This document shows positions 28,421 through 38,375 of a stretch of DNA of 64,000 bases, one piece after another. Position numbers and translations under genes: made by a program. The DNA is from Amycolatopsis sp. DSM 110486 (GTDB lineage Bacteria > Actinomycetota > Actinomycetes > Mycobacteriales > Pseudonocardiaceae), in NCBI RefSeq assembly GCF_019468465.1, contig NZ_CP080519.1:744001-808000 (forward strand). The letters run 5' to 3'. Every line of letters begins with the position of its first letter. Positions within the stretch are counted from its first letter, which is position 1. The notes beneath the pieces are model-generated. The model worked only from the letters and a program-made list of their open reading frames with translations, made no database searches and was not told the origin of the DNA.

Positions 28421-29772
28421 CACGCCTCACTCCCCACCTGGGTGCTCGCCACGGGCTCGTGGAACTTCGCCTTGACCGGCCGCACGAACTCGTTGGCGAT
28501 GAAGCCGACCACGAGCAGCGCGATCATGATGTAGAACGACGTCGCGTAGAGGTCCGGACCACTCTTGCCCGCGGACTTCTCGCTGTCGGCGATGCCGTCG
28601 ACGATCAGCGGCCCGAGAACGCCGGCGACCGACCACGCGGTGAGCAGCCGGCCGTGGATCGCGCCGACCTGGTAGTTGCCGAACAGGTCCTTCAGGTACG
28701 CCGGCAGCGTCGAGAAACCGCCGCCGTAGAAGGAGAGGATCAGCATCGCGCACAGCACGAACAGCAGCTTCGACGAGTTCGTGGTCAGCGCGATGACCAG
28801 GTACAGCACCGCGCCGACGCCGAGGTAGAAGCGGTAGATGTTCTTGCGCCCCACCGCATCCGAGACCGACGACCAGACGAACCGGCCCAGCATGTTGGTG
28901 AGCGAGAGCATCGCGACGAAACCGGCGGCGGCCGCCGTGCTGACCGGCGCCGAGGTGCCCTTGAAGAAGTCCGAGATCATCGGCGCGGCCTTCTCCAGGA
29001 TGCCGATGCCCGCGGTCACGTTGAGGCACAGCACGATCCACAGGCACCAGAACTGCGGCGTCTTGAGCGCGTTGGCGGCCGAGACGTTGTGCGTGGAGAT
29101 GAGCTTCTTGGTCTCCTGAGCCTTGGGCTCCCAGCCCGCGGGCTTCCACCCGTCGGCCGGCACTCGCACGAGCAGCACGCCCATCGTCATGAACACCGCG
29201 TACACGACACCGTGGATCAGGAACGCGACCGCGATGTCGCTCGTGGTCGGTGCCGAGCCGAGCATCGCCGAGGACCACGGCGATGCGATGAGCGCGCCGC
29301 CGCCGAAGCCCATGATCGCGATGCCCGTGGCCATGCCGGGCCGGTCGGGGAACCACTTGATCAGCGTCGACACGGGTGAGATGTAGCCGATCCCGAGGCC
29401 GATGCCGCCGATCCCGCCGTAGCCCACGACCACGAGCCAGAACTGCCCGGTGGCCACGCCGAGCGCCGCCACGAGGAAGCCGGTGCCGAAGCAGATCGTC
29501 GCCACGAACATGGCCCAGCGCGGGCCGTTCTTCTCCACGAGCGTGCCGCCGAACGCGGCCGAGAGGCCGAGCATCACGATGCCCAACTGGAACGGCAGCC
29601 CGGACTCCGTGCCCGAGAGGTGCATGGTCTTCTCGAGCGGAGTTTTGAACACGCTCCACGCGTAGGCTTGACCGATCGAGAGATGGATCGACAACGCCGC
29701 GGGAGGGACCAGCCAACGGGTCCAGCCAGGCGGTGCGACGATACGAGAGCGGGCCAGGAAGCCGAGGGCCAT
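28420..29772 (-). CDS. OFA-family MFS carrier (oxalate/formate antiporter type)
   Basis: 450 residues with about 12 helices. The start WTRWLVPPAALSIHLSIGQA and the blocks YGGIGGIGLGIGYISPVSTL and KWFPDRPGMATGIAIMGFGG are characteristic of the oxalate:formate antiporter family. The cargo is probably a small monocarboxylate or dicarboxylate. It is divergent from fdhD, needed for formate dehydrogenase maturation, and the FdhF/YdeP-like enzyme lies 6 kb away, which together suggests formate or related C1/C2 acid traffic. It overlaps the 45-residue partner gene. A 21-base inverted repeat lies upstream. Confidence 0.9.
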   Translation of the reverse strand: MALGFLARSRIVAPPGWTRWLVPPAALSIHLSIGQAYAWSVFKTPLEKTMHLSGTESGLPFQLGIVMLGLSAAFGGTLVEKNGPRWAMFVATICFGTGFLVAALGVATGQFWLVVVGYGGIGGIGLGIGYISPVSTLIKWFPDRPGMATGIAIMGFGGGALIASPWSSAMLGSAPTTSDIAVAFLIHGVVYAVFMTMGVLLVRVPADGWKPAGWEPKAQETKKLISTHNVSAANALKTPQFWCLWIVLCLNVTAGIGILEKAAPMISDFFKGTSAPVSTAAAAGFVAMLSLTNMLGRFVWSSVSDAVGRKNIYRFYLGVGAVLYLVIALTTNSSKLLFVLCAMLILSFYGGGFSTLPAYLKDLFGNYQVGAIHGRLLTAWSVAGVLGPLIVDGIADSEKSAGKSGPDLYATSFYIMIALLVVGFIANEFVRPVKAKFHEPVASTQVGSEA

Positions 29773-29804
29773 CGTCAGACTCCTCCGAACTGTGAGGTGA
29801 TGGT

Positions 29805-29825
29805 GGGAATGTATTACTTATTCCC
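29805..29825. promoter_or_regulatory. Inverted repeat between the OFA carrier and fdhD
   Basis: GGGAAT-N9-ATTCCC lies in the AT-richest part of the 122-base gap between two divergent genes. It is a good candidate for a shared regulator site. No regulator gene is adjacent. Confidence 0.5.
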
Positions 29826-29894
29826 CGACGTTGCATCGGCTGGGTGTCGTAGATCGTCTGCGCACGTCTTCACAGGCCGTTGAAAGGTGGACAG

Positions 29895-30719
29895 ATGGGC
29901 AGGGTGACCGTGCGACGGCCGGTGCGGAGGATTTCCTCGACCGGCGAACGTCGTCGCCCCGACTCACTGGCGGCCGAAGAGCCGTTGGAGATCCGCGTCG
30001 GCGGCAAAGCACTCGCTGTGACGATGCGCACTCCGGGTCACGATGTCGAGCTGGCCCACGGCTTCCTGTTGTCGGAGGGCGTGCTCGGCTCCCGTGAGGA
30101 CATCGCGGCCGCGCGCTACTGCGACGGCGTCGACGACCAGGGCCGCAACACCTACAACGTGCTCGACGTGACACTCGCGCCCGGAGTGGCACCTCCGGAC
30201 GTCGGTGTGGAGCGCAACTTCTACACCACATCCTCGTGCGGCGTCTGCGGCAAGGCCGCGCTCGACGCCGTGAAGCTGAAGAGCCGCTTCTCCCCCGCGG
30301 ACTCGCCGTTCGAGGTGAAGACCGACGTGCTGGTGAAGCTCCCGGACACGTTGCGGGAACAGCAGAAGGTGTTCAAGTCCACCGGCGGGCTGCACGCGGC
30401 CGCACTGTTCACTCAGGACGGTGAGCTCGAGGTCGTGCGCGAGGACGTCGGGCGGCACAACGCCGTGGACAAGGTGCTCGGGTGGGCCTTGCAGGCCGGC
30501 CGGATCCCCGCGCCCGACTGTGGGCTGCTGGTCTCCGGCCGTGCCTCGTTCGAGCTGGTGCAGAAAGCGGCGATGGCCGGGATCGGTCTGCTCGCCGCCG
30601 TGTCCGCTCCGTCCTCTTTGGCCGCTGAGCTGGCCGAGGAGAATGGGATGACGCTCATCGGTTTCCTGCGTGGCGACAGCATGAACCTCTACACGGGCGA
30701 TCAGCGGGTGCTGACGTAG
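29895..30719 (+). CDS. fdhD: Formate dehydrogenase accessory sulfurtransferase
   Basis: 274 residues. FdhD passes sulfur from a cysteine desulfurase to the molybdenum cofactor before it is inserted into formate dehydrogenase. The cysteine loop [15 protein letters not shown], the block [16 protein letters not shown] and [18 protein letters not shown] are all conserved. The ATG at 29895 follows AAAGGTGG. Its likely client is the molybdopterin enzyme at 19949-22285, or a formate dehydrogenase elsewhere. The gene ends eleven bases from the converging carotenoid oxygenase. Confidence 0.95.
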   Translation: MGRVTVRRPVRRISSTGERRRPDSLAAEEPLEIRVGGKALAVTMRTPGHDVELAHGFLLSEGVLGSREDIAAARYCDGVDDQGRNTYNVLDVTLAPGVAPPDVGVERNFYTTSSCGVCGKAALDAVKLKSRFSPADSPFEVKTDVLVKLPDTLREQQKVFKSTGGLHAAALFTQDGELEVVREDVGRHNAVDKVLGWALQAGRIPAPDCGLLVSGRASFELVQKAAMAGIGLLAAVSAPSSLAAELAEENGMTLIGFLRGDSMNLYTGDQRVLT

Positions 30720-30729
30720 GCCGTTCGGT

Positions 30730-32091
30730 CTAGCCGATCGGCACCCAGTTGCCGTGGAAGCCGTGGGGCACGCGGTCGGGCAAGTGCACGGCCGCGACAG
30801 GCTCGAGCGTTCCCGCGTCGAGCAGCGCCAGGTCGCTGCGCTGGGTGGCCGCGTCGAAGACGAAACCCATGAGCACGCCTTCGTCCTCGGCAGCGTCCAC
30901 ACGGGACGGAACGAACACGAACTCGCCGGGCACGCGGCCGGGGCCGAACCCGTGCCGCTGGGCGGTTCCGTTGCGCAGGTCGTGCTTGTAGACCGCGCCG
31001 GTGAGGTTCGAGAGCCCGTCCACGGCCACCGCGTAGCCGTAGCGGTGCGCGCGCCCGACGTGACGCTCGTCGACGCGCGGGAACTCCTGCCCGTGCTCGT
31101 CGATCCGTTCTTCGAGGACCTTGCCCGCCGTGAGGTCGACGGTCCAGCGGTCCAACGTCGGCTCGCCTTCGGTCGGGCCGTGCACGCCGTGGTCGAACAC
31201 CTTGGGGTGACGTACGACGTGGAGCACGACGCGGTCGCCGTCGTCGTAGGCGTTGAGCGGGTGGAATACGTAGCACGGCTCGACGTCGAACCAGCGCACG
31301 TCGGCGTTGTCCCCGTCGCGCGGCATCACGCCGACGCGTGCCGGGTACTCGGGATTCCAGCGGTACGGCAGTGAGCTCACGCCCCGGCCGGAGCGCGCGG
31401 TGACCGGGTCGGGCACGTCGACGTGGGCCGGCGTCTGGTTCGCGTCGAAGGTCACGGGAAGGTCGTAGAAGACGACGTGTTTTTCGGTGAGCGAGAAATC
31501 GTGCATCATCGGCCGGCCCGTCACCTCGATGTCCACGACGCGCCGCGCCCGCCCGTCGGTGCCGACGACCGAGTACCGCACGCGATTGCCGAGGCCGAAC
31601 GTGTACGTGACGGCGTGCAGCTCGCCCGTGCCCGGATCGCGCTTGGGGTGGGCCGTGTAGTCGCCCGGCAGCGTCCCGTCGAAGTCGCACGCGCCGACGG
31701 TGTCGAGCTCCTCGGTGAGCTCATACGCCGGCAGGCCGCCCTCGATGAGCGCCAGCGTGCGCCCGGCGTGCCCGATGACGTTCGTGTTGGCCCCGATGCC
31801 CATGTTCGGCGCCTCCGGCCCCTCCCCGAGCAACCCCGCGACGTGCGGCGTGCGGATCCAGCGGTTCCGGTACCACTCGGCCCGCCCGCCCCGCAGGCGG
31901 ACGCCGTGGACCATGCCGTCGCCGAGGAACCAGTGGTAGCTCTCGGGGTCCTGCCGCGCGAGCGGGTTGGGCCCGTTGCGCAGGTAGCGGCCGTCGAGGT
32001 AGTCGGGCAGCTCCCCGGTCACCTCGAGCCGCGTGGCGGTGTGCTCGTGGGTGACGGGGGCGAAGTTGCCTTCGAGGAACTTGTTGGTCAT
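30730..32091 (-). CDS. Carotenoid cleavage oxygenase family protein
   Basis: 453 residues. The four iron-binding histidines of this seven-bladed propeller family are visible in DYTAHPKRD, MMHDFSLTEKHVVF, YVFHPLNAYDDG and PHGFHGNW. Start motifs YLDGRYLRNGPNP and FLGDGMVHGVRLRGG are also typical. The enzymes split a double bond in carotenoids, apocarotenoids or stilbenes with Fe(II) and O2. The ATG at 32091 follows GGAAGGATC; ten codons upstream also read in frame but lie within the operator region. Two tandem palindromes upstream imply tight repression. Confidence 0.93.
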   Translation of the reverse strand: MTNKFLEGNFAPVTHEHTATRLEVTGELPDYLDGRYLRNGPNPLARQDPESYHWFLGDGMVHGVRLRGGRAEWYRNRWIRTPHVAGLLGEGPEAPNMGIGANTNVIGHAGRTLALIEGGLPAYELTEELDTVGACDFDGTLPGDYTAHPKRDPGTGELHAVTYTFGLGNRVRYSVVGTDGRARRVVDIEVTGRPMMHDFSLTEKHVVFYDLPVTFDANQTPAHVDVPDPVTARSGRGVSSLPYRWNPEYPARVGVMPRDGDNADVRWFDVEPCYVFHPLNAYDDGDRVVLHVVRHPKVFDHGVHGPTEGEPTLDRWTVDLTAGKVLEERIDEHGQEFPRVDERHVGRAHRYGYAVAVDGLSNLTGAVYKHDLRNGTAQRHGFGPGRVPGEFVFVPSRVDAAEDEGVLMGFVFDAATQRSDLALLDAGTLEPVAAVHLPDRVPHGFHGNWVPIG

Positions 32092-32104
32092 GCGAGATCC
32101 TTCC

Positions 32105-32136
32105 ATAACAGTGTTATTCATTGATAACAGAGTTAT
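32105..32136. promoter_or_regulatory. Tandem operator upstream of the carotenoid oxygenase
   Basis: Two 13-base palindromes, ATAACAGTGTTAT and ATAACAGAGTTAT, lie six bases apart, a period of 19 bases or nearly two helical turns. Each has perfect ATAAC/GTTAT arms. The sequence type suits a TetR-family repressor, two dimers side by side. No regulator gene adjoins. Confidence 0.7.
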
Positions 32137-32222
32137 GGAACGGTCGCAAGGGCCGGGTTTTCAGGACTGGCGCCGAGGGCGCGGACTCTGCACGATGATC
32201 GGTGGCGCCAGGCAACGCGCGG

Positions 32223-32402
32223 ATGGTGAGCTGCGTCCAGGTGGGTGGGAGTTTCCTGCGGTGGTCTGGGACGGAGGCCGAGGTGGACGGACGGGTCGAC
32301 CGCCGGGCCATGCGCGGCGCCGTTTCCGGGGCCGAGGCCGCCGTGGGCAGCCTGAGTGCCCGCCGCGCGTCCGTCGCCGTCGCCGGGACAGAGGCCGCGT
32401 GA
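32223..32402 (+). CDS. Small hypothetical ORF coupled to the esterase
   Basis: A 59-residue ORF (MVSCVQVGGSFLRWSGTEAE and on) whose stop overlaps the esterase GTG by four bases (GTGA). Third codon positions are almost all G or C, as in real genes here. I do not recognise it, and it has no membrane segment. It could also start at a GTG at 32202. It may be only a leader ORF or chance. Confidence 0.35.
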   Translation: MVSCVQVGGSFLRWSGTEAEVDGRVDRRAMRGAVSGAEAAVGSLSARRASVAVAGTEAA

Positions 32403-33289
32403 ACGGCCGCGTCAGCCGTCGCACCGCGATCGCCGCCGGGGCCGCGGGCCTGGGCGTCGCGGGGCTCGCCGCGGCGACGGCAGCGGGGCTCACGCCTCTC
32501 GGTCAGGCGTTGCAGGTCCTCGGCGTCACCACCGACTCACCGGTCACCCAGGTCGGTTCGCTGCGCGTCGAGCGGGTGCACTCCGCCGCGAGGGGCCGCG
32601 ACGTCGACCTCGTTCTCTTCCTGCCGAGCAAGAAGCCGCCGCTCGACCTGCCGATGTCCCTCATGCTGCACGGCCTGCACGGCAACGCCCGCAGCGCCGC
32701 CCCCAGCGGCCTGCTCAAACAGCTCGCCACGGACGTCGCGCGCAAGGCCGTGCCCGCGCACGGCTACGTCGCCGTCGACGGCGGGGACAACTACTGGCAC
32801 GAGGTCCGCCCCGGCGACGACCCCATGGCGATGCTGCTGGAAGAAGTCCCGCGCTGGCTCGCGGCCCGCGGCCTCGGCGGCGCGCACGGCCTGCCCTTCG
32901 CCTGCGCCGGCGTCTCGATGGGCGGCTTCGGCGCGATGGTCTACGGCCGCCGCCGCGCCGAACGTCGTCAACCGCCGGAGGCCATCGCGGCCATCTCGCC
33001 GGCGCTCATCACGAACTGGCCCGAGATGGCCAAGCGCCACATCTTCACCGGCCAGACCGACTGGACCTCGCTCGACCCGCTGCGCCACCTCACCGCCCTG
33101 CGCGGCATCCCCACGGCCCTCTGGTGCGGCACGGAGGACTCCTTCATCACCGGCGTCCGCCGCTACATCGCGGCCACCCACCCGGCCGTCGGCTACACGG
33201 CGAAGGGCATCCACAGCGACACGTTCTTCCACTCCGTCGTGCCGAGCCTGGTGAGCTTCGTCGGGAAGCACGTGCCGCGCGCGGTGTGA
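32399..33289 (+). CDS. Tat-exported alpha/beta-hydrolase esterase
   Basis: 296 residues. The start VNGRVSRRTAIAAGAAGLGV is a twin-arginine signal. The mature part is an alpha/beta hydrolase of the putative-esterase type related to antigen 85 and feruloyl esterases: SLMLHGLHGNARS as oxyanion region, CAGVSMGGFGAMVYG with the nucleophile, WCGTEDSFI for the acid, and the histidine near IHSDTFFHSVV. It should act outside the membrane on an acyl or aromatic ester. The GTG at 32399 follows AGAGG. Confidence 0.85.
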   Translation: MNGRVSRRTAIAAGAAGLGVAGLAAATAAGLTPLGQALQVLGVTTDSPVTQVGSLRVERVHSAARGRDVDLVLFLPSKKPPLDLPMSLMLHGLHGNARSAAPSGLLKQLATDVARKAVPAHGYVAVDGGDNYWHEVRPGDDPMAMLLEEVPRWLAARGLGGAHGLPFACAGVSMGGFGAMVYGRRRAERRQPPEAIAAISPALITNWPEMAKRHIFTGQTDWTSLDPLRHLTALRGIPTALWCGTEDSFITGVRRYIAATHPAVGYTAKGIHSDTFFHSVVPSLVSFVGKHVPRAV

Positions 33290-33407
33290 GGCAGCGGGCA
33301 CGCTCCAAGCGCGACGGACGCCCCCTTGAAGTCAGTTCCGCGCCACCAGCACCAGCACGATCAACCCGGTCACCAGCCCGCCCGCACTCAGCCGCGCAAC
33401 ACGAGCC

Positions 33408-33830
33408 TCAGGAAGACACCCACCGAGCCACCACCGAGATCAACCAGAACCCCACCATCGTCGCCAACGCCGTCAGCAGCGCCCACCGCAGTTGCAGCCG
33501 ACGGGTCTCCGCCACGCGCAGGAAGCGCAGGAAGTACCAAGCCAAGGCGAACAACGGCAACGGGATCAGCGGCAACGCCGACAACCGCGTCCCCACCGCC
33601 ACCAGGCAGACGACCGCGAAGACGGCCAGCATGATGTTGCCCGCGCGGTACAGCCACGGGAAGCGCGTCAGGATGGACGCGACGACTCGCTCGCTCAGTT
33701 CGACGATGCCCACCGACGGCGCATCAGTCGACGCAGGCGGAGGCGAAGTGGCCTCATCCTCGTCCGACACCGAGGCGGTGGTGTTGTCCCCTGGGGCTGC
33801 GGTCAGCGGCACGGTTGTCATCCTGTCCAT
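33408..33830 (-). CDS. Hypothetical membrane protein
   Basis: 140 residues from an ATG at 33830; a second ATG three codons later is equally possible. A polar, acidic N-terminal region (about 45 residues, SDEDEATSPPPASTDAP) is followed by three or four hydrophobic stretches (AGNIMLAVFAVVCLVAVG, LPLIPLPLFALAWYFL, WALLTALATMVGFWLISVV). I do not recognise the family. It lies immediately downstream of clpX on the same strand; read-through from clpX is possible. Confidence 0.6.
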   Translation of the reverse strand: MDRMTTVPLTAAPGDNTTASVSDEDEATSPPPASTDAPSVGIVELSERVVASILTRFPWLYRAGNIMLAVFAVVCLVAVGTRLSALPLIPLPLFALAWYFLRFLRVAETRRLQLRWALLTALATMVGFWLISVVARWVSS

Positions 33831-33898
33831 TATCGCGCGTGCCGCGAACAGCCTGGCAGCGGACTCCCGCAAACGGCTCAAGCCGATCAGCTAACGGC

Positions 33899-35194
33899 TC
33901 AGGCCGACTTCTCACCACGCTCGCTGCGGGCCCGCCGGGACGGCTGCCGCGCGACGATCGTGGGGTTCACGTTCTCCCGCACGGTCTGCTCGGTGATCAC
34001 GACCTTCGCCACGTCGTCGCGGCTCGGGATGTCGTACATGACCGGCTGGAGGACTTCCTCCATGATCGCGCGCAGGCCGCGGGCGCCCGTGCCGCGCAGC
34101 ATGGCCTGGTCGGCGATGGCCTCGAGCGCCGCGTCGGTGAACTCGAGCTCGACGTTGTCCATCTCGAAGAGCTTCTTGTACTGCTTCACCAGGGCGTTGC
34201 GCGGCTGCGTGAGGATCGAGACCAGCGAATCCTTGTCCAGGTGGTTCACCGTGGCGACCACCGGGAGGCGGCCGATGAACTCCGGGATCAGGCCGAACTT
34301 GATCAGGTCCTCGGGCATCGTCTCGGAGAAGACGTCGCTGCCCTCGATCTCGGCCTTGGTGCGGATCTCCGCGCCGAAGCCGAGGCCGCGCTTGCCGACG
34401 CGCTCGTTGATGATCTTCTCGAGCCCCGCGAACGCACCGGCCACGATGAACAGCACGTTGGTGGTGTCGATCTGGATGAACTCCTGGTGCGGGTGCTTGC
34501 GCCCGCCCTGGGGCGGCACCGACGCCGTGGTGCCCTCGAGGATCTTCAGCAGCGCCTGCTGCACGCCCTCGCCCGACACGTCGCGCGTGATCGACGGGTT
34601 CTCCGACTTGCGGGCGATCTTGTCGACCTCGTCGATGTAGATGATGCCCGTCTCGGCGCGCTTCACGTCGTAGTCGGCGGCCTGGATCAGCTTGAGGAGG
34701 ATGTTCTCGACGTCCTCGCCCACGTAGCCGGCCTCGGTCAGCGCCGTGGCGTCCGCGATGGCGAACGGCACGTTCAGCAGCTTCGCGAGCGTCTGCGCCA
34801 GGTAGGTCTTGCCGGTACCGGTCGGCCCGAGCATCAGGATGTTGGACTTCGCCAGCTCGACGGGCTCGTCCTTGGAGTCCTTCGGCCCGGCCTTGTCGTC
34901 GGCCTGGATGCGCTTGTAGTGGTTGTACACCGCGACCGCGAGCGTCTTCTTCGCGTCGTCCTGGCCGATGATGTACTGCTCGAGGAACTCGCGGATGTCC
35001 GCGGGCTTGGGCAGCTCGTCGAGCTTCACCTCGCCGGCTTCGGCCAGTTCCTCTTCGATGATCTCGTTGCAGAGGTCAATGCACTCATCGCAGATGTAGA
35101 CCCCGGGGCCGGCAATGAGCTTCTTCACCTGCTTTTGGCTCTTCCCGCAGAAAGAACACTTCAGCAGGTCGCCGCCGTCACCGATCCGTGCCAT
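33899..35194 (-). CDS. clpX: ATP-dependent Clp protease ATP-binding subunit
   Basis: 431 residues. ClpX unfolds tagged substrates and feeds them to ClpP. The N-terminal zinc domain CSFCGKSQ...ICDECIDLC, Walker A GPTGTGKT, Walker [11 protein letters not shown], the ClpP-binding loop region and sensor-2 arginine [12 protein letters not shown] are all present. The ATG at 35194 ([16 protein letters not shown]) matches other actinobacterial ClpX proteins; fifteen upstream codons are not conserved. A terminator after clpP2 and a 234-base gap indicate that clpX has its own promoter. Confidence 0.98.
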   Translation of the reverse strand: MARIGDGGDLLKCSFCGKSQKQVKKLIAGPGVYICDECIDLCNEIIEEELAEAGEVKLDELPKPADIREFLEQYIIGQDDAKKTLAVAVYNHYKRIQADDKAGPKDSKDEPVELAKSNILMLGPTGTGKTYLAQTLAKLLNVPFAIADATALTEAGYVGEDVENILLKLIQAADYDVKRAETGIIYIDEVDKIARKSENPSITRDVSGEGVQQALLKILEGTTASVPPQGGRKHPHQEFIQIDTTNVLFIVAGAFAGLEKIINERVGKRGLGFGAEIRTKAEIEGSDVFSETMPEDLIKFGLIPEFIGRLPVVATVNHLDKDSLVSILTQPRNALVKQYKKLFEMDNVELEFTDAALEAIADQAMLRGTGARGLRAIMEEVLQPVMYDIPSRDDVAKVVITEQTVRENVNPTIVARQPSRRARSERGEKSA

Positions 35195-35385
35195 GGCCGT
35201 TGACCTCGTCCCCTCCGGTGCGCGGTACGCACCTGACACTGTCTTGCCGCTCCGGTCCCGCGCCGACTGCTTTCACACCGACCGGCCGAAGCTTCACGCA
35301 CTGCCACTGACGGTACCCGTCCGAAGCCGCGAGCGGGAACACCCGGGTGAGGAGAAGGCACGTCAGAGGTCGACACTAGACCAGA

Positions 35386-35423
35386 GAACCGGTGCGTGTC
35401 GCCGATTCGACGCGCACCGGTTC
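35386..35423 (-). terminator. Terminator after clpP2
   Basis: Perfect 11-bp arms GAACCGGTGCG and CGCACCGGTTC flank a 16-base loop, beginning six bases after the clpP2 stop. It separates clpP1-clpP2 from clpX. Confidence 0.75.
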
Positions 35424-35428
35424 CGTGA

Positions 35429-36082
35429 TCAGTTGGCGGAGGCCTTCCGGTACGGAAGGACCTCGTCGATCAGGCCGTAGGCCTTGGCCTCGTCGGCGGT
35501 CAGGATCTTGTCCCGCTCGATGTCGGCCCTGATCTGGTCGGGCTCCTTGTTCGTGTGCTTCGCCAGGATGACCTCCATCTGGCGGCGCACGCGCTGGATC
35601 TCGTTGGCCTGGATCTCCAGGTCCGAGACCTGCCCGTAGGTGCCCTCGGTGGCCGGCTGGTGGATCAGCACGCGCGCGTTGGGCAGCGCCATGCGCTTGC
35701 CCGGCGTGCCGGCCGCCAGCAGCACCGCGGCGGCCGAAGCGGCCTGGCCGAGGCACACCGTGGAGATGTCCGGGCGGATGTACTGCATGGTGTCGTAGAT
35801 CGCCATCAGCGACGTGAACGACCCACCCGGGGAGTTGATGTAGATGCTGATGTCGCGGTCCGGGTCCTCGTGCTCGAGGTGCAGCAGCTGGGCCATCACG
35901 TCGTTGGCCGACGCGTCGTCCACCTGCACGCCGAGGAAGATCGTCCGCTCCTCGTACAGCTTGTTGTACGGGTTGGACTCCTTGACGCCGTAGCTCGTCC
36001 GCTCGACGTACGACGGCAGGATGTACCGCGACTGAGGAGTCTGCGGAGCCCGGAAGTCACCCGGGAGCCGGTAATTGCTCAT
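35429..36082 (-). CDS. clpP2: ATP-dependent Clp protease proteolytic subunit 2
   Basis: 217 residues. The serine protease subunit that forms a mixed heptameric barrel with ClpP1 in actinobacteria. The catalytic serine lies in [15 protein letters not shown], the histidine in ARVLIHQPA, and the aspartate near [12 protein letters not shown]. The N terminus ([20 protein letters not shown]) carries the longer ClpP2-type propeptide. A GGAGACC element precedes the ATG at 36082. It starts 25 bases after clpP1 and is co-transcribed with it. Confidence 0.97.
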   Translation of the reverse strand: MSNYRLPGDFRAPQTPQSRYILPSYVERTSYGVKESNPYNKLYEERTIFLGVQVDDASANDVMAQLLHLEHEDPDRDISIYINSPGGSFTSLMAIYDTMQYIRPDISTVCLGQAASAAAVLLAAGTPGKRMALPNARVLIHQPATEGTYGQVSDLEIQANEIQRVRRQMEVILAKHTNKEPDQIRADIERDKILTADEAKAYGLIDEVLPYRKASAN

Positions 36083-36107
36083 GAGAGGTCTCCTGTGTGC
36101 TTCGCGC

Positions 36108-36707
36108 TCAGTTGTTCGAGGTGATGCCGGCCGACAGCACGTGGTCGACGAAGCCGTATTCCTTCGCCTCCTGCGCCGTGAACCAGCGGTCGCGGTCGCC
36201 GTCCTTGACGATCTGTTCGGTGGTCTGCCCGGTCTGCTCGGCCGTGATGCGGGCGAGCTCCTGCTTCCACTTGTTGTACAGATCCGCCTGGATCGCGATG
36301 TCGGACGCGGTACCGCCGACACCCGCCGACGGCTGGTGCATCAGGATCCTGGCGTGCGGGAGCGCGTACCGCTTGCCCGGCGTGCCCGACGAGAGCAGGA
36401 ACTGCCCCATCGAGGCCGCCATGCCCATGGCGTACGTGGCGACGTCCGGGCGGATCAGCTGCATGGTGTCGTAGATGGCGAACCCGGCGGTGACCGAGCC
36501 ACCCGGCGAGTTGATGTAGAACCGGATGTCGGACTCACCGTCGTCCGCGTCGAGCAGCAACAGCTGCGCGGTGATCCGGTTGGCGATCTCGTCGTTGACC
36601 TCGGAGCCGAGGACGACGATGCGCTCCTGGAGCAACCGCTCGAACACCGAGTCGGTGAGGGTGAGTCCGGAGGTGCCGGTCCGCCCCTCGGGCATGTGCT
36701 GCTTCAC
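36108..36707 (-). CDS. clpP1: ATP-dependent Clp protease proteolytic subunit 1
   Basis: 199 residues from a GTG at 36707. The core [20 protein letters not shown], the serine motif [17 protein letters not shown], the histidine in ARILMHQPS and the aspartate region [14 protein letters not shown] identify ClpP1. The GTG was chosen because AAAGGCAGG precedes it; an ATG four codons later has no such site. It heads the clpP1-clpP2 operon. A strong terminator after tig lies just upstream, so this operon has its own promoter in the 90 bases between. In actinobacteria it is often activated by ClgR; no clear ClgR box was found. Confidence 0.97.
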   Translation of the reverse strand: MKQHMPEGRTGTSGLTLTDSVFERLLQERIVVLGSEVNDEIANRITAQLLLLDADDGESDIRFYINSPGGSVTAGFAIYDTMQLIRPDVATYAMGMAASMGQFLLSSGTPGKRYALPHARILMHQPSAGVGGTASDIAIQADLYNKWKQELARITAEQTGQTTEQIVKDGDRDRWFTAQEAKEYGFVDHVLSAGITSNN

Positions 36708-36797
36708 GTCTGCCTGCCTTTTCGCCGGCGGTGACCCTTCGTCGTGTCGGCCACCGCTGTCGTGTTCAGATGCTTGAGATCTTGCAACCGACCCTAA

Positions 36798-36839
36798 CGA
36801 ACTCGGGCGGTGCGGAATGCCCGACACCGCCCAAGTTCG
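36798..36839 (-). terminator. Terminator after tig
   Basis: A 15-bp stem with a single mismatch (GAACTTGGGCGGTG against CACCGCCCGAGTTC, plus a closing pair) begins ten bases after the tig stop codon. Confidence 0.75.
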
Positions 36840-36848
36840 CTTACAGCG

Positions 36849-38237
36849 TCACTCCGCAGGGGTCGCGGCCGCTTCCTCGGTGACCTGCGTCTCGTCGCCG
36901 GCCGGGGCATCAGCCTCGTCGGCACCGAACAGCTCGGTGAGGTCGACCTCGGCGCCCGAGGCGTCCTTCACAGTCGTGCCCCGGACCACCGACGCCAGCG
37001 CCTTGCCGCGGCGCACGTCGGCGTAGATCGCGGTCAGCTGGCCCGACTGCTGGGCCCGCTGCACGTACTCGTCCGGGCTGACACCGAAGCGCTGGGCCTG
37101 GTACATGATGCGCTCGGTGAGCTCGCCGTCGTTGACGGAGGTCTTCTCGTTGTCGGCGATGGTGTCCAGCAGCAGCTGGGTGCGCACCGCCTTCTCCGAC
37201 TCCTCCTGGACTTCGGCGTTGAACTCGTCCAGAGTACGGCCTTCGGCCTCGAGCGCCTGGGCGAACTTCGCCTCGTCGTGGTCGAACGGGTGCACCGCGT
37301 CGTGCTTGCGGTTCTCGATCTCGGCCTCGAGCACCTTCTCCGGGATCGGCACCTCGGTGCGCTCCAGGAGGATGTCGAGGACCTTGTCGCGCGCCTGCAC
37401 GCCCTGCTGCATCTTCTTGACGCGGCCGAGACGCTCGCGAAGGTCGCTCTTCAGCTCGTCGATCGTGTCGAACTCGCTCGCGAGCTGCGCGAACTCGTCG
37501 TCGGCCTCCGGCAGCTCGCGCTGCTTGACCGACTGCATGGTGACGGTGACCTCGGCGTCCTGCCCGGCGAACTCGCCGGCCACGAGCTTGGTGGTGAAGG
37601 TCTTCGTCTCACCCTCGCTCGCACCGACGATGGCCTCGTCGATGCCGTCCACGAGCTGGCCGGAGCCGATCTCGTAGGACAGGCCGGTGGTGGAGGCCTC
37701 CTCCACCGCGGTTCCGTCGACCGTGGCCGACAGATCGATGGACACGAAGTCGCCGTTCTCGGCGGGGCGCTCGACACCGGTCAGGGTGCCGAAGCGGGCG
37801 CGCAGCTCGTCGAGCTGCTCGTCGACCTCCGCGTCGGTGGTCTCGACGTCGTCAACGCTCACCTCGAGGCCCTCGAGGTCGGGCAGCGCGATCTCCGGCC
37901 GCACGTCGACCTCGGCGCTGAACTCCAGGACGTCGCGGTCCTCGAGCTTCGTCACCTCGAACTCCGGCTGGCCCAGCGTGCGGACCTCACCGGCGCGAAC
38001 GGCCTCGATGTACTTGGCCGGGATGGCTTCGTTGACGACCTCGTCGAGCACCGGCGCACGGCCGATCCGGCTTTCCAGGACGCGAGCGGGCGCCTTGCCG
38101 GGCCGGAAGCCCGGGATGCGCACCTGTTCGGCGATCTTGCGGTAGGCGCGGTCGAAGTTCGGCTTGAGCTCGTCGAACGGCACCTCGACATTGATCTTGA
38201 CTCGCGTCGGGCTGAGCTGCTCGACGGTGCTCTTCAA
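36849..38237 (-). CDS. tig: Trigger factor (ribosome-bound chaperone and peptidyl-prolyl isomerase)
   Basis: 462 residues. Trigger factor binds the ribosome exit and shields nascent chains. The ribosome-binding signature is [15 protein letters not shown] near residue 45. The FKBP-type isomerase domain includes [15 protein letters not shown] and [20 protein letters not shown], followed by the helical C-terminal chaperone domain and an acidic alanine-rich tail. The start is a TTG at 38237 with GAGGAGAAG at good spacing. It is the first gene of the tig-clpP1-clpP2-clpX order. Confidence 0.97.
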   Translation of the reverse strand: MKSTVEQLSPTRVKINVEVPFDELKPNFDRAYRKIAEQVRIPGFRPGKAPARVLESRIGRAPVLDEVVNEAIPAKYIEAVRAGEVRTLGQPEFEVTKLEDRDVLEFSAEVDVRPEIALPDLEGLEVSVDDVETTDAEVDEQLDELRARFGTLTGVERPAENGDFVSIDLSATVDGTAVEEASTTGLSYEIGSGQLVDGIDEAIVGASEGETKTFTTKLVAGEFAGQDAEVTVTMQSVKQRELPEADDEFAQLASEFDTIDELKSDLRERLGRVKKMQQGVQARDKVLDILLERTEVPIPEKVLEAEIENRKHDAVHPFDHDEAKFAQALEAEGRTLDEFNAEVQEESEKAVRTQLLLDTIADNEKTSVNDGELTERIMYQAQRFGVSPDEYVQRAQQSGQLTAIYADVRRGKALASVVRGTTVKDASGAEVDLTELFGADEADAPAGDETQVTEEAAATPAE

Positions 38238-38375
38238 GGTCTTCTCCTCGAGCGGTAAACAATGGGGGTTGGACTGTCCCTCGGGACGGCCCCGGTCACC
38301 TGCCGACCGGGACAGCCGAGTCTAGGCCCTTGGCCTCACCGGACCTGGTCGGGGGCACCCTGACACCCCTCCCGA

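Noticed and set aside
33334..33420. Minus-strand hydrophobic stretch ARVARLSAGGLVTGLIVLVL just after the hypothetical membrane gene
   Set aside because: No start codon in its frame, and the frame is not coding-like upstream. It could be a frameshifted tail, but I cannot support a gene.
36708..36797. ClgR box upstream of clpP1
   Set aside because: I looked for paired GTTCGC/GCGAAC-type elements; the only GCGAAC/GTTCG pair belongs to the tig terminator stem.
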